Source: UBA2357 sp041916775
GTDB lineage: Bacteria > Pseudomonadota > Gammaproteobacteria > Burkholderiales > Rhodocyclaceae
Length of the DNA stretch: 64,000 nucleotides
Assembly: GCA_041916775.1 (NCBI GenBank)
Contig: JAYRYZ010000009.1
Span: 98,771 to 162,770, forward strand
Reading direction: 5' to 3'
Shown: piece by piece, positions 9,266-17,578 of the stretch
Position numbering within the stretch: position 1 is the stretch's first letter
Layout: the number at the start of each line of letters is the position of its first letter
Notes under the pieces: model-generated
Databases searched by the model: none
What the model was told of the DNA's origin: nothing
The model's input: the letters and a program-made list of their open reading frames with translations, nothing else
Made by a program: the position numbers and the translations under genes

Positions 9266-9673
9266 ATGACACGCAGCCTGCCGCACATCCCTGATGACGA
9301 GGTCGAGATCAGCGCGATCCGCGCGCAGGGTGCTGGTGGGCAAAACGTCAACAAGGTGTCGAACGCAGTGCACCTGCGCTTCGACATCCGCGCCTCGTCC
9401 CTGCCCGACGAGATCAAGGCCCGCCTTCTCGCCCTGCCGGATCAGCGCATCAGCAAGGACGGCGTGGTGATCATCAAGGCCCAGGCCTTCCGCAGCCTGG
9501 AGAAGAACCGGGGCGAGGCGCTGCGCCGGCTCGCCCAGTTGGTCGCTGCGGCGAGCGAGGTGGCCCGCCCGCGCCGTCCGACGCGGCCCACTCGCGGCGC
9601 GGTGGAGCGCCGGCTCGCAGCGAAGGCACGCCACGCGGCGATCAAGGCGGACCGCCGCCGCACCGGCGACTGA
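9266..9673 (+). CDS. arfB: Alternative ribosome-rescue factor ArfB (YaeJ-type peptidyl-tRNA hydrolase)
   Basis: Releases stalled ribosomes on truncated mRNAs by hydrolysing peptidyl-tRNA. The 135-residue protein matches the E. coli length of about 140. It contains the catalytic GGQ within AQGAGGQNVNKVSNAVHLRF (about residues 21-40). The very basic C-terminal tail (RRPTRPTRGAVERRLAAKAR onward) is the segment that enters the empty mRNA channel. ATG at 9266, 11 bases after the psiF stop; the preceding ACCGGA is a weak ribosome site, so translation may be helped by coupling. The absence of a codon-recognition domain separates it from RF1/RF2. Confidence 0.92.
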   Translation: MTRSLPHIPDDEVEISAIRAQGAGGQNVNKVSNAVHLRFDIRASSLPDEIKARLLALPDQRISKDGVVIIKAQAFRSLEKNRGEALRRLAQLVAAASEVARPRRPTRPTRGAVERRLAAKARHAAIKADRRRTGD

Positions 9674-9694
9674 AGCTCCCCCCGGAAGGTACGA

Positions 9695-11296
9695 TCAAGC
9701 CTGCTGCCGCCCAGGCGGCGTGCGCGGCAACCACACCCTGAAGACGCTACCCTCTCCGGGCGTGCTATCGACGTCGATGCGCCCGCCATGCGCGGTGACG
9801 ATGTCCCACGCGAGCGACAGGCCAAGCCCGGTGCCCTGCCCGACCGCGCGGGTGGTGAAGAAGGGCTCGAACAGGCGCGCGCGCACTTCGTTGCTCATGC
9901 CGCAGCCGGTATCGGCGATCTCGAACCACACAAGGGCCGCGTCCGCACCACTCCTCACGGTGAGCGTGCCCGGCCCCTCCATCGCCTGCTCGGCGTTCGC
10001 TACCAGACTCAGGATCACCTGGTTGATCTGCGCCGCAATGCAGGGCACCGGTGGCACCTCGCCGAGCGCCCGCACCACCGTGATGCGCTCGGCGAACGCA
10101 TGCGCCGCGAGCGCGAGCGTGGTCTCGATCGCGGCGTTGATGTCCGTCGTTTGCCACGCCGCCTCGTCCACATGCGCGAAGCCACGCAGGTTCGCGACGA
10201 TGCGAGTCACCCGCTCCAGACCGGCGTTCGACTCCTTCAGCAGGTCGGTCAAGTCCTCGCGCAGGTAATCCAGGTCCGCCGCGACGAAATCCGCCTCGCC
10301 GGCCTTGCCATCGCGGCAACGCTCCGCGAGCGCGAGCAAGCTGCGCGCATAGTTGCCGAGCGTACCGAGGTTGGAACGGACGAAGCCCACCGGGTTGTTG
10401 ATCTCGTGCGCGACACCCGCCGCCAGCTGGCCGACCGAGGCCATCTTCTCCGCCTGCAGGAGCCGGCTCTGCGCGCTCTCCAGCGCTCCCACGGTACCGA
10501 CGAGCTCCAGCCAGCGCCGCCGCAGCATCTCCAGCAGCAACCAGCCCAGCGCCGCAACCACGATGAAGATCAGTCCATGGACGAAAGCTGCGCGCTGCAC
10601 TGCGGCCTGCACCGCGCGCGCGATCGGCGCATACGCCTGCGACACGCTGATGCCGCCGCGCACCTCTCCGACCTTGTAGCCTTGCTTTGCGTGGCAGGCG
10701 AGACACGGCTCGGTGACCGGCAGCGGCGCCATGAAGCGCAACGCACGTGCAACGCCCTCGCCGACCACGCCGACCACCTCCTTCTCGCCACGCTCGAACG
10801 CGGTGAGCGCCACCCGCTCCCAGTCGTCCGGCGCATTCGCGGGCCGGATCGGGCGCAGGCTGGTGAGGCGGAACACCGCGCCCTGCTCCGATTCCGCCAT
10901 GCTGGCGATCAGGCGCGTCATGTAGGCCGGGTTGATCATCGTCATCGCCACCCCGTCGGTGGTGACCACATCGCGACGCTCGTGCTCGAGGTAGGGGTTG
11001 GGCTGTGTCTGCGGCGTCACCGGCACGTAGACGCCGCCATGGCTCGCGTTCCAGGCGCGCGTGAGCAGCACCATGTGGAACATGTTGCGCGCGCCCTCGA
11101 GCGCGACCTCCACCGCCTGCTTGCGGATCTGAGCGCCCTGCAACTGGAAGGACGCCACCAACACCGCCGCCCATACGAGCAGCGGCACCAGCCACCAGCG
11201 GCGCAGCCGAATCGCACTTGGCACGACAGACTCAGCGGCCACAAACTGGGGGTCAACGCGGTCGGCAGACCATTGGCTTGCTGTATGAGCCTGCAT
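9695..11296 (-). CDS. Sensor histidine kinase with DUF3365/Tll0287-like haem-motif periplasmic domain
   Basis: Membrane histidine kinase of about 533 residues. An N-terminal helix (WWLVPLLVWAAVLVASF) is followed by a periplasmic DUF3365-like domain containing CLACHAKQGYKVGEVRGGIS. This CxxCH motif suggests a covalently bound c-type haem and hence redox, NO or O2 sensing. After a second helix come a HisKA H-box (AAGVAHEINNPVGFVRSN) and an HATPase with N, G1 and G2 boxes (DTGCGMSN, GTGLGLSLAWDIV). No response regulator is adjacent, so it is an orphan kinase here. The start is uncertain: ATG 11296 was used, but a GTG at 11338 is also in frame and neither has a strong ribosome site. Confidence 0.83.
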   Translation of the reverse strand: MQAHTASQWSADRVDPQFVAAESVVPSAIRLRRWWLVPLLVWAAVLVASFQLQGAQIRKQAVEVALEGARNMFHMVLLTRAWNASHGGVYVPVTPQTQPNPYLEHERRDVVTTDGVAMTMINPAYMTRLIASMAESEQGAVFRLTSLRPIRPANAPDDWERVALTAFERGEKEVVGVVGEGVARALRFMAPLPVTEPCLACHAKQGYKVGEVRGGISVSQAYAPIARAVQAAVQRAAFVHGLIFIVVAALGWLLLEMLRRRWLELVGTVGALESAQSRLLQAEKMASVGQLAAGVAHEINNPVGFVRSNLGTLGNYARSLLALAERCRDGKAGEADFVAADLDYLREDLTDLLKESNAGLERVTRIVANLRGFAHVDEAAWQTTDINAAIETTLALAAHAFAERITVVRALGEVPPVPCIAAQINQVILSLVANAEQAMEGPGTLTVRSGADAALVWFEIADTGCGMSNEVRARLFEPFFTTRAVGQGTGLGLSLAWDIVTAHGGRIDVDSTPGEGSVFRVWLPRTPPGRQQA

Positions 11297-11465
11297 CTTG
11301 TAGGCGCATTCACTCAGGGATAATTCGCCAAGATACACTCACAGGGAGACGCCAACCACAACGTTCCTGGCTGCGAAGACCCTGAGAGGCTTGTCTCCTT
11401 CCGCTCCCCGAACTTGAGCGTGCTCAGTATTGCCAGTCTTTGGACCAATGATTGGTCAAGACGGC

Positions 11466-11487
11466 TGAGCCGGGTTGCCCCGGCTCA
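11466..11487 (-). terminator. Stem-loop after the PEP-CTERM gene
   Basis: A perfect 9-bp stem, TGAGCCGGG / CCCGGCTCA, with a 4-base loop starts 28 bases after the stop of the leftward PEP-CTERM gene. The T-tract after it on the minus strand is poor, so it may be a weak or Rho-assisted terminator. Confidence 0.5.
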
Positions 11488-11514
11488 TCGTACAAAGAAA
11501 CAAAGAACTCAAGT

Positions 11515-12189
11515 TCAGGCATCGACCTTTCTGCGGCGCGTCAAACCCAATCCGATTGCTGCAAGGCCAAGCAGTGCCAATGAGGAAGGCTCTGGTACGT
11601 CGTTACCTCCATCCTCGTACTCGACGCGGATGAACACGTTTGCGCGATCAGGCGGGTTGTTAAATCCAGCGTAGGTGTAAGTCCACTGGTAGAGGCTGGA
11701 ACCCTGGAGATGCAATCCGAACCAAGTATCCCCGGCACTGACGCTGTTTTTGAGGAGAGTCGTGATGTCGACGAGGTTGTCACCGAAAGCAACTGGTGCA
11801 AGCAGAGAACCGTAATTGATCAGTGGGGCATTCCAGTTGTAGGTGAGGTTACCACTACCGCCGTTAAAACCGGTAACGGTCGCATTCTGGGACCCCACCG
11901 AGCCGTCAAGCAGTGAGAACCCCAGGGAGGCACCGATGATCGACTTCCCGGCAAGGCCGCCGATATTCACTTGGGCAACAGTCCGGCTAAAGTCAGAACG
12001 CTCAAGACCAAAGAGATGAGCCCATGAATCCTGGTACATGCCAAGAAAACCATCACCCGAATATGTGGCGAGTGTGTCATAACTCTGGTACTCGTTGAAG
12101 GTGCCGATGTCCGACAGATCATAGGTCACAATGCCTGCATGGACCTGGAAGGCCATCAAACTTAGCAGAAGTGCCGAAAGTTTCTTCAT
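11515..12189 (-). CDS. PEP-CTERM sorting-domain exported protein
   Basis: Exported 224-residue protein with an 18-residue signal peptide (ending QVHA). The C-terminal PEP-CTERM tail is complete: VPEPSSLALLGLAAIGLGL followed by the basic TRRRKVDA. By family knowledge the tail is recognised by exosortase, which removes it during export of surface or matrix proteins. The region between is low in Cys and rich in Gly, Ser, Thr and Asn, typical of such substrates, and gives no enzymatic clue. Start at 12189 with GGAGA 8 bases upstream. Base composition is visibly less GC-rich than its neighbours, which hints at separate acquisition. No exosortase gene is in the window. Confidence 0.88.
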   Translation of the reverse strand: MKKLSALLLSLMAFQVHAGIVTYDLSDIGTFNEYQSYDTLATYSGDGFLGMYQDSWAHLFGLERSDFSRTVAQVNIGGLAGKSIIGASLGFSLLDGSVGSQNATVTGFNGGSGNLTYNWNAPLINYGSLLAPVAFGDNLVDITTLLKNSVSAGDTWFGLHLQGSSLYQWTYTYAGFNNPPDRANVFIRVEYEDGGNDVPEPSSLALLGLAAIGLGLTRRRKVDA

Positions 12190-12413
12190 TTCTTGTCTCC
12201 GGTTACGAAATCACTGACAGCACTTAAGCAAAGCTCATGCCTTAAAAAAAGTTATATTTGAATCATCACCTTAAGAAACAATAAATTTCACAGATGTAAA
12301 AAATTCCGACATGCAGCACGTGCGGCTGTCTCAGCGTCCACCCCGAGCAGACCATTCGCAATTGCTGCAAATGGTCAGGACGAGCGGACACGCGGCCTTT
12401 GGAGCCGTCTCGG
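12190..12413. other. AT-richer intergenic stretch upstream of the PEP-CTERM gene
   Basis: 224 bp that should contain the leftward promoter of the PEP-CTERM gene. There are two CTTAA-type sequences (around 12223 and 12241) and an A/T-rich run near 12250-12300. No gene, repeat array or clear operator was recognised. Confidence 0.3.
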
Positions 12414-13388
12414 TCAGCGTGAAAAGATCCGCGGATCGGGCTTGCGCACCGGTGTCGCGCAGGCCTCGATCGGCACGCGCGGGACGGGGCAACGCCACAG
12501 GTCGTCGAGTGCAGCCTGGGTACGCTGCTGGAACGCGGCCCGGGTCTCGCCCTCACCCGGTCCCTGACCGGCGACAATCGCGCGGAGCTCGATCGTGTGC
12601 AGCGCGGGCGCAACCGGAAACGTGCTCTGGTAATGCACGACCATGCGGCGCTGGACGAGATCGACCGAGACGATGACCGGCCGCATCGGCACGGGGATCA
12701 TCTCGCCGCTGCGGTAATGCAGCATCACGTAGGGTTCGGTGGGCGACGGCAGGCTGAGGTTCATCGCCTGACCTTTGCCAGGCTTAACCGAGAGAACGGC
12801 GCCCGGCGGCAGAAAGCCGTCGAGACGATGGCCGGCCTCGACCCGCTGCGACCCGACGCAAGGCACATAGGACCACTCGACATCGCGTGCCGCCTTGCCC
12901 ACCACCATCATCTCGCCGCCCTCGATCTTGGTGAGCTGCGTGAGCTTCAGGCGCTTGCGGTCGGCGTCGCGCACTCCGTTCAGCGTGCCGCCATGAACGA
13001 AGATGGCGGTGGTCGGAAACCAGGTGTTGCGCATGTTGCCGATGCTGCCCTTGTCACCGCAGACCTTGTCGAGCGCCGGGTCGTCGGAGGCGGAGAGCGC
13101 GCCTTCCTGCTGCTGCGACACCACGAGCCTGCCACGTGCGTCGATATCGAAGCTCAGCTTGGCGTTCCAGGTGTAGTAGTCCTGACCCGCCACGGCGCTG
13201 CACGCGCCGTCGCAGGTGAGCAGCACCGCGGGCATGGGGGTGAAGTTCACCACCTCCGGCCCCGACGCTTGCGGCGGCTGCGTCGGCGCCGCCTCCATGG
13301 GCGGCTCGACCGGGACGGTCGCGCAGGCCTTGAGCAGGAGCGCAGCGAGGATCGCGCTGGCAGCGCGTGTGAGGCGGGCGTTGTTCAT
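12414..13388 (-). CDS. Putative lipoprotein of unknown function
   Basis: Unrecognised 324-residue protein. The N-terminus (MNNARLTRAASAILAALLLK followed by ACATV) looks like a lipoprotein signal with Cys about residue 22, although Lys two residues before the Cys is unusual for a lipobox. A Pro-rich linker follows (residues 25-45), then a mostly beta-strand body with several cysteines (LLTCDGACSAV, DKVCGDKGS, YVPCVGSQ), and a terminal segment QRRMVVHYQSTFPV that vaguely resembles DUF2169-type proteins. That resemblance is too weak for a call. It is divergent from nothing and convergent with nothing: neighbours on both sides run the same way but with gaps over 180 bp, so it is probably its own transcription unit. 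Confidence 0.65.
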   Translation of the reverse strand: MNNARLTRAASAILAALLLKACATVPVEPPMEAAPTQPPQASGPEVVNFTPMPAVLLTCDGACSAVAGQDYYTWNAKLSFDIDARGRLVVSQQQEGALSASDDPALDKVCGDKGSIGNMRNTWFPTTAIFVHGGTLNGVRDADRKRLKLTQLTKIEGGEMMVVGKAARDVEWSYVPCVGSQRVEAGHRLDGFLPPGAVLSVKPGKGQAMNLSLPSPTEPYVMLHYRSGEMIPVPMRPVIVSVDLVQRRMVVHYQSTFPVAPALHTIELRAIVAGQGPGEGETRAAFQQRTQAALDDLWRCPVPRVPIEACATPVRKPDPRIFSR

Positions 13389-13571
13389 GGCGGATCCTCT
13401 TCAGGTTGGCAAGCAGGCGCCGAGCGTGTCGCGGCATTATAGGTGGGCGGAAAGGGTGGCGCGACTCGTGCGAAAACGCATGCCCCAACGCGTGCCGCCT
13501 GTCTCACTCGGCACGCTACCTTGTAGCACCCGCGCGTCGTCGCAGCTCCGCGCCGGCAGCCGAGCACGTGC

Positions 13572-14357
13572 TCAACGTGCCACGACCTCCAGGATGGGTA
13601 CCGGCGTGACCGCGCTCGGCTGCTGGAAGGGGTTGCCCTGGATGAGGACGATGGCGGCGGTGGGCGCGGCGGCGAGCGCGAACAGCAGCATTGAGGCGAA
13701 CGCGGCGCGTGGCCTGTCGACATGTACCAGCGCCACCGACAACAGCGTGAGCAAACCGAGGAAGCCCATGCCCAGCCACTTCAGCGGGTTCACATGGGTC
13801 TGGCTGAGTGCGACGCGCTGGTCGCGTTCATCCAGCGCCTCGCCTGCGCGCGCGAGCATCGCCGCCTGCAGGGTGGCACCCAGGGCGTTGCCGACCGCGT
13901 CGCTCGCGACCAGATGCAGCAGCGCATCGGCTTCGGCACGTACTGCAGGGCTCTCGTGACGCCGGGCGAGCAACGGCCATTCGTCCGCGCTAGCACGCGC
14001 ATAGCCATCGACACGATCGCGCAGGGCGGTGCGCAGCGGCTCCTGCAGCCGCTCGCCGAGGGTATGGATGCTGTTCAGCGCCATCGCCTCGCGGTACACC
14101 GCCTTCATCGCGCGATCGTGCGCACTCCAGGTGTCGTTGGCGAGAAACGCGAGCGTGAGCGCGAAAAGCACGCCGATGATGTTGATGAAGGGCGGTACGA
14201 CCCCAGCGAGCGATTGCACCAGCGGCGCGCTGCGACGCCACTGCAGCAGCCACTGCACGACGCCGAGCGCAACGAAGGTGCCGACGACGGCAATCGTCGC
14301 GTAACCGTAGTGATCGTAGGTCTGCCAACCGGCGAGTGTGGAGGTAACGACCTGCAT
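13572..14357 (-). CDS. DUF4239-family membrane protein
   Basis: Inner-membrane protein of 261 residues with two N-terminal helices (about 20-40, YATIAVVGTFVALGVVQWLL; about 50-75, GVVPPFINIIGVLFALTLAF). A long amphipathic cytoplasmic or periplasmic stretch (80-185) follows, then two C-terminal helices (about 195-245). This is the layout of DUF4239, a bestrophin-like family with no established function. AHDRAMKAVYREAMALNSI is typical of the family after the second helix. No operon partner is evident: the next gene leftward starts 180 bp away and the kinase gene on the right ends 130 bp away. Confidence 0.75.
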   Translation of the reverse strand: MQVVTSTLAGWQTYDHYGYATIAVVGTFVALGVVQWLLQWRRSAPLVQSLAGVVPPFINIIGVLFALTLAFLANDTWSAHDRAMKAVYREAMALNSIHTLGERLQEPLRTALRDRVDGYARASADEWPLLARRHESPAVRAEADALLHLVASDAVGNALGATLQAAMLARAGEALDERDQRVALSQTHVNPLKWLGMGFLGLLTLLSVALVHVDRPRAAFASMLLFALAAAPTAAIVLIQGNPFQQPSAVTPVPILEVVAR

Positions 14358-14489
14358 GGGTGGTGTGGCCGGCAGCGCCGGCCCTGTGGTTGTGGGTTGG
14401 CCGCAATGGTCTCACATTGGCGCGCCACGGCGACCGTCACACCCTGGAATCGCCGCCCCATCGCCGCCCCATCGCCGCTGCACCGCTGC

Positions 14490-16061
14490 TCACGCGGCGC
14501 CGCTTGCCGCGCCGGCGGCAAAACGCACGCTCACCCGCAGCCCACCCAGCGGGCTGTCGCCGAGCGCGATCCTGGCACCGTGCAGTTGCACCACCCGGGC
14601 GACGATGCTGAGCCCCAGCCCCGCTCCATGCGCCGGGCCCTGGTGGAAGAAGCGCTCGAACACCTTGTCGCGCAGCGCGACGGGAATACCCGGGCCGCTG
14701 TCCTCGACGCAGAGCTCGACGCCATCCCTGCCCGCACGCAGGGTGACGCGGATCGTGCCCTGGTCCGGCGCGTGGCGGATCGCGTTACCGACGAGGTTCT
14801 GCACCATGATCGCGAGGCTGGGCGCGTCCGCCGGCAGGTGAAAGTCATGCTTGCCGGCTGCCGCGTCCGCCTCGTCCGCTTCGTCGGCTTCCAGCGTCAG
14901 ATCCTGGCCACGCGCGAGCGCGAGCGGGATCAGCTCGGCCACCTCGTTACGTGCGAGCGCGAGCAGATCGCAATCCTGCATCCGGGATTGCACCGCGTTC
15001 GGTTCGAGCCGCGCCAGGGTCAAGAGCTGCGCAACCACGCGGGTCGCCCGCTGCACACCCGCATCGAGCTGGCGCAGAGCCTCTTCCCGGTCAGCCGGAT
15101 CGCGCGTCTGCAATGCATTCTGCGCGTGGATGCGGAGCACCGCGAGCGGCGTACGCAGCTCGTGCGCCGCATCGGCGAGAAAGCGCTTCTCGCGCTCCAG
15201 CAGCATCGTCACCTGCAGCAGCAGGCGGTTCAGCGCCGCCACGATCGGCTCCAGCTCGGACGGCAGCGGCGCGAGCAGCAGCGGTGCAAGATTGTCCGGG
15301 TCGCGGTCCTTCAGCCGCTGTGCCACCAGACCCAGCGGCCGCAGCCCCCAGCCCACCGCGAGCCACACCATCAACGCGAGTAGCGGCACGCCGATCAGGT
15401 CGGGGACCAGGCTGCGCAGCGCAACCTTGGTGACGAGCTCACCGCGCAGGTCGTCACGCTCGCCGACCACGATCCAGTGCGCGTCCGCCGCATCGTGCAG
15501 CACGAAGAGACGCCAGCCACGCCCATCCACCTGCAGTCGGTGAAAGCCGAGTAGCCCGTCGGCCAGGGTCGAAAGCGGCATGACCGACCGCGTGCCGGGT
15601 GCGTCGGGTATACCGTGCGAGTTCAGAGTCCTGTCCGGCGCGCCGGCCGCGCCTTCAGGTCGACGTCGCGCGTCGCTCAGCAACTGGTCGATTGCGCCGG
15701 CCGGCAGGCTTGCCCATTGCAGCACCGACTGCCCGGCCTCGTCGAGCACGAGGAAGCCGAGCTTGCTCTCGTACTCGTGCCCGAGGCGCTGCGCCTCCGC
15801 GTCTTCGGCCTCGACCGCATGCGCCTCCTCATTCAACGCGAACGCCGCATCCAGCGACGCCTGCAGCGCGCCGCGCGCCTCGGCGGACATGTCGCGGCCC
15901 ACCATGCCGGCGAGAAGGCGCGCGTACTGCGCGAGCTGGGCGTCGAACAGTTCCTCGATCTCGTGCTGGGCATCGCGATAGCTGATCAGGGCGATCACGC
16001 TCAGCACGACGCTGAGGAGCCCGAGCACCAGCAGCAGGACACGGCGCCGGATGGATCGCAT
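14490..16061 (-). CDS. Sensor histidine kinase (QseC/PmrB/TctE type), last gene of the hemolysin-ligase operon
   Basis: Inner-membrane kinase of 523 residues, partner of the response regulator encoded upstream on the same strand. Domains: first helix (about 7-27), long periplasmic sensor (about 30-185), second helix near LIGVPLLALMVWLAVGWGL, a HAMP-like segment, HisKA with HELRTPLAVLRIHAQNAL, and HATPase with NLVGNAIRHAPDQG, DSGPGIP and GAGLGLSIVARVV. The periplasmic domain is of the TctE/2CSK N-terminal kind. Kinase and regulator genes of this family normally overlap; here 145 bp of non-coding DNA separates them. A PmrA/QseB-type box precedes the first gene of the operon, so this pair may control its own operon. 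Confidence 0.92.
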   Translation of the reverse strand: MRSIRRRVLLLVLGLLSVVLSVIALISYRDAQHEIEELFDAQLAQYARLLAGMVGRDMSAEARGALQASLDAAFALNEEAHAVEAEDAEAQRLGHEYESKLGFLVLDEAGQSVLQWASLPAGAIDQLLSDARRRPEGAAGAPDRTLNSHGIPDAPGTRSVMPLSTLADGLLGFHRLQVDGRGWRLFVLHDAADAHWIVVGERDDLRGELVTKVALRSLVPDLIGVPLLALMVWLAVGWGLRPLGLVAQRLKDRDPDNLAPLLLAPLPSELEPIVAALNRLLLQVTMLLEREKRFLADAAHELRTPLAVLRIHAQNALQTRDPADREEALRQLDAGVQRATRVVAQLLTLARLEPNAVQSRMQDCDLLALARNEVAELIPLALARGQDLTLEADEADEADAAAGKHDFHLPADAPSLAIMVQNLVGNAIRHAPDQGTIRVTLRAGRDGVELCVEDSGPGIPVALRDKVFERFFHQGPAHGAGLGLSIVARVVQLHGARIALGDSPLGGLRVSVRFAAGAASGAA

Positions 16062-16063
16062 CA

Positions 16064-16208
16064 GAGCCTGTGAATAAATCTGTTGCGCGAACCGATTGTT
16101 GCGTTGCTCACTCGCTCACTCCTCGCCTATCTATCTGATTTGTCTCGTCGTTCGCTCGCTCGCGCCTTGCACTCGGCGCTGCTCGCGACGATCTCTTCAC
16201 AAGCGCTC
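16064..16208. repeat. Possible MITE-like insertion between response regulator and kinase genes
   Basis: 145 bp of non-coding sequence with a base composition unlike the adjacent genes and many short CTCGCT-like repeats. Its ends look like imperfect terminal inverted repeats. The left end reads GAGCCTGTGAA (16064-16074). The right end, read on the minus strand, is GAGCGCTTGTGAA (16208-16196), the same apart from an indel. The right end overlaps the response-regulator stop codon. Whether it is repeated elsewhere in the genome cannot be seen here. Confidence 0.35.
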
Positions 16209-16866
16209 AGGCCTTGTCCACCATGTAGCCCACGCCGCGCACCGTGCGGATCAGCTCCGGATAGAGCTTCTTGCGCAGGTGGTGGATGTGCACTTCGAGC
16301 GTGTTGCTCTCGGATTCGTCGTCCCAGCCGTAGAGTGCCTGCTGGAGCTTGTCGCGCGTAAGCACCCGGCCCGGCTGGGCCAAGAGTTCGTGCAGCAGCA
16401 GGAACTCCTTGCGCTGCAGGGTCACCGGCTCGCCGCGGCAGGACACCTGCTGGGCGGCCGGATCGAGCACGACATCGCGATAGGTGAGCGTGGGCTGCGG
16501 CCGGTTGAAGCTGCGCCGCAGCAGGGCGCGCAGGCGTGCCTTGAGTTCGTCCACATCGAAGGGCTTGACGAGGTAGTCGTCCGCGCCTGCATCCAGCCCG
16601 GCGATGCGGTCGGTGGTCGCATCGCGTGCGGTCAGGACCAGCACCGGCACCGGGTTGGCGGCGGCGCGCAACTGGCGGAGCACCTCGAGACCATCCATCT
16701 GCGGCAGTCCGAGATCCAGCACCGCCAGGCCGAAATCCTCGTTGCGCAGCGCGTGCAGCGCGCTCGCGCCGTCCTGCAGCCAATCCACCGTATAGCCTTC
16801 GGGCTTGAGGGCCATGCGGATGCCCTCGCCCAACGCGACATCGTCTTCAACCAGCAGGATGCGCAT
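16207..16866 (-). CDS. OmpR-family response regulator (QseB/PmrA-like)
   Basis: DNA-binding response regulator of 219 residues. Receiver domain: acidic pocket VEDD near residue 7, phosphoacceptor Asp in LDLGLPQMDG (about residue 51), Thr in VLVLTARD, and Lys in DDYLVKPFD. C-terminal winged helix (about 125-218) has the typical LTLQRKEFLLLHELL-type core, the recognition region NTLEVHIHHLRKKL and the terminal VRGVGYMVDKA. Length and motifs fit the QseB/PmrA/TctD group, whose members bind CTTAA-type direct repeats. Such a box lies upstream of the first gene of this operon (21338-21354). The gene follows the TPR gene by 16 bp. Confidence 0.93.
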   Translation of the reverse strand: MRILLVEDDVALGEGIRMALKPEGYTVDWLQDGASALHALRNEDFGLAVLDLGLPQMDGLEVLRQLRAAANPVPVLVLTARDATTDRIAGLDAGADDYLVKPFDVDELKARLRALLRRSFNRPQPTLTYRDVVLDPAAQQVSCRGEPVTLQRKEFLLLHELLAQPGRVLTRDKLQQALYGWDDESESNTLEVHIHHLRKKLYPELIRTVRGVGYMVDKA

Positions 16867-16882
16867 CGTCTCGCATGCCTCG

Positions 16883-17566
16883 TCAGTTCAGTTGGGCCTG
16901 CACGCGCTTCAGGAGCTCGCGGGCCTCGGCACGCCGCCCGGCATCCGCGCTCTCGCGCCCGGGACGGTCGGGGGCCGCCAGGGCCTTTTCGAGCGCCACC
17001 TTCGCCTCGGCATGACGCCCTTCACGGTGCAGGAAGTCGCCGTAGAAGTAGTTCGGGTCGATGCCGTCGGGGTTGAGCGCGAGCGCCTTCCTGAGCATCG
17101 CCTCGGCCTGATCGTCGTCACCGAAACCGATCGGCCAACCGGGTACCTGATAGTACAGGCTTCCCAGGCTGGTGTAGGCCGATCCGTCGAGCGCCGCCGC
17201 GTCCAGGGCCAGCGCGCGCTCCAGCTCCGCCTTGGCCGCCTTCACCAGGTCGAGCGCCCCGAGGCCGCCCTTGGCCCCGGCCCAGGTGCTGAGAATGATG
17301 CCGTGCCAGATGCGCAGCTCGGCGGCGGCGGGTTCGCCCGCAACGATCTGGGCAGCCTTCTCGGCGAGTTCGGCGAAGGCCGCCTCGCGCTCGGACGCCG
17401 GCAGCTGATAGTTGATCTCGGCCCAGCGGCCCTGCAGCGCGCCGAGCTGGGAGTGGGCGCTCGGGCTCAGCGCCAGCGCCGCCGGTACGAGCGCGAGCAG
17501 CGCGGCGCCCAGCGCGAGTCGTTCGAACGTCTTTCTTGCGGTGTTCCTTGCGGCAGAGATCATCAT
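16883..17566 (-). CDS. Exported TPR-repeat protein in hemolysin-ligase operon
   Basis: Exported 227-residue helical protein without known catalytic motifs. A signal peptide (AALLALVPAALALS) is followed by helical repeats, two of which read as TPR-like: GSAYTSLGSLYYQVPGW... and AEAMLRKALALNPDGID..., with the family's Trp/Gly/Tyr/Ala/Pro spacing. Such proteins usually hold other proteins together in the periplasm. ATG at 17566 with GGAG 6 bases upstream; a second ATG follows immediately. It starts 12 bp after the SDR stop and ends 16 bp before the response regulator, so it is clearly part of the same operon. Function unknown. Confidence 0.78.
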   Translation of the reverse strand: MMISAARNTARKTFERLALGAALLALVPAALALSPSAHSQLGALQGRWAEINYQLPASEREAAFAELAEKAAQIVAGEPAAAELRIWHGIILSTWAGAKGGLGALDLVKAAKAELERALALDAAALDGSAYTSLGSLYYQVPGWPIGFGDDDQAEAMLRKALALNPDGIDPNYFYGDFLHREGRHAEAKVALEKALAAPDRPGRESADAGRRAEARELLKRVQAQLN

Positions 17567-17578
17567 GCGGGCTCCAGT

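Noticed and set aside
9788..11323. A 511-codon plus-strand frame opposite the haem-motif sensor kinase
   Set aside because: Low-complexity antisense translation; the minus strand has H-box and ATPase motifs.
12220..12278. Several CTTAA sequences upstream of the PEP-CTERM gene as a second PmrA/QseB box
   Set aside because: The spacing between hexamers is not five bases; likely chance in AT-rich DNA.
13722..15383. A 553-codon plus-strand frame opposite DUF4239 and a histidine kinase
   Set aside because: No family features; antisense shadow of two recognised genes.
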